64,000 nucleotides of DNA from JAAXHV01 sp965207165 (GTDB taxonomy: Bacteria; Pseudomonadota; Gammaproteobacteria; Eutrophobiales; Eutrophobiaceae): the NCBI GenBank assembly GCA_965207165.1, contig OZ242265.1, forward strand, positions 2,418,001 to 2,482,000. The letters run 5' to 3'. Shown piece after piece: positions 63,652 to 64,000 of the stretch (its first letter is position 1; each line of letters opens with the position of its first letter). Made by a program: the position numbers and the translations under genes. The notes beneath the pieces were generated by a model. The model saw only the letters and a list, made by a program, of their open reading frames with translations, searched no databases and had not been told where the DNA came from.

Positions 63652-64000
63652 TCACCGGGACAATGCCCGGGTTATTTCCGCAACTGAACCAGGTCTGTCC
63701 CACACATCGCTGATCAGGGCAATTCCCTGGGCGCCGTGTGGCGCGGCATGCGCCAGGTCGGAGAGTCTCATCCCGCCCAGGGCATAAACCGGAACGGGTA
63801 CCTGCCTGACCATATCAGAAAACCCATCCCATCCCAGGGTGTCATCCCTGTAATCTGCAGCCTGCCCCCTGGCTCCGCCGGTAGCGGCTGACCCCTTTTT
63901 TCGCACTTGGGACAAGACACAGAAATCAACATCAATCTCCGCCGCATGCATCAACTCACGCATGTTATGGCAGGAAGCGCCAACCCAGGACCCGGACGGC
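63652..64000 (-). CDS. ThiE-like C-terminal part, possibly of a MutT-ThiE fusion
   Basis: The visible 115 codons enter from the right edge. SWVGASCHNMRELMHAAEI, FCVLSQV, PVPVYALGGM and GAQGIALISDVW match the C-terminal strands of thiamine-phosphate synthase-like TIM barrels. In gammaproteobacteria such domains often follow a Nudix MutT domain next to zapD/yacG; the N-terminal part is outside the window, so the fusion is inferred. The stop codon lies three bases from the zapD stop. Confidence 0.75.
   Translation of the reverse strand, partial: PSGSWVGASCHNMRELMHAAEIDVDFCVLSQVRKKGSAATGGARGQAADYRDDTLGWDGFSDMVRQVPVPVYALGGMRLSDLAHAAPHGAQGIALISDVWDRPGSVAEITRALSR

Overview
The window looks like a chromosomal segment of a gammaproteobacterium. 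The evidence is conserved gene order: pilD-coaE-zapD, rluD-pgeF-clpB, mlaC-ibaG-murA-hisG-hisD with a degS/algW-type protease, and yajC-secD-secF. Two strings of housekeeping genes alternate with catabolic, toxin-antitoxin, secretion and mobile regions. No species name can be supported from the sequence alone.

Layout. 1-2040: 3' end of selB, the selenocysteine tRNA gene (selC) with a partial 5' duplicate and a nested palindrome, then a VapBC-type toxin-antitoxin pair. 2041-6198: IS6-like and paralogue remnants, then an aromatic ring-cleavage group (EthD-like protein, FAH-family enzyme, MhpB-type extradiol dioxygenase, Tat-exported intradiol dioxygenase). 6353-14359 (minus strand): a tight five-gene operon of a Mo/W-bisPGD oxidoreductase, group II PLP decarboxylase, Tat-exported spermidine-dehydrogenase-like flavoprotein, class III aminotransferase and MFS transporter, divergent from a DUF1638 gene. 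15209-15477: a long palindromic MITE-like element. 15487-23372: mtoX (methanethiol oxidase) followed by a gene fusing SCO1 and MauG domains, divergent from an NAD-linked formate dehydrogenase pair. Together these could take methanethiol through formaldehyde and formate to CO2; the formaldehyde step is not in the window. 23302-24924: a duplicated fdhA 3' end bracketing a frameshifted toxin-antitoxin-like pair, then ParDE.

25072-40319 is mostly housekeeping: yajC-secDF, pdxB, a sulfatase, purN, an RND/MMPL transporter beside mlaC, ibaG, murA, hisG, hisD and degS. Several short dispersed palindromes and AATTC-type repeats sit between these genes.

40392-56842 is a non-flagellar type III secretion locus. 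sctP-Q-R-S-T lie on the minus strand. A membrane SpoIIE-type phosphatase/ATPase regulator, sctN and sctO lie on the plus strand. sctQ is split by an 8.1-kb integrated element (about 42789-50907). That element carries a frameshifted tyrosine integrase next to its left end, an intact IS21-family insertion with a 7-bp target duplication, an M48 protease, a putative lipoprotein and relics of a conjugative or mobilisable element. Joining the sequence at a shared 7-bp core restores one in-frame sctQ of 358 codons. The element also holds two inverted copies of an 89-nt structured motif whose hairpins differ by paired, compensatory changes; this is the best candidate for something not yet described.

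56900-64000 returns to housekeeping: rluD, pgeF, clpB, pilD, coaE, zapD and, convergent, the 3' end of a ThiE-like gene. All calls rest on reading translated sequence and remembered family motifs; no database search was run.
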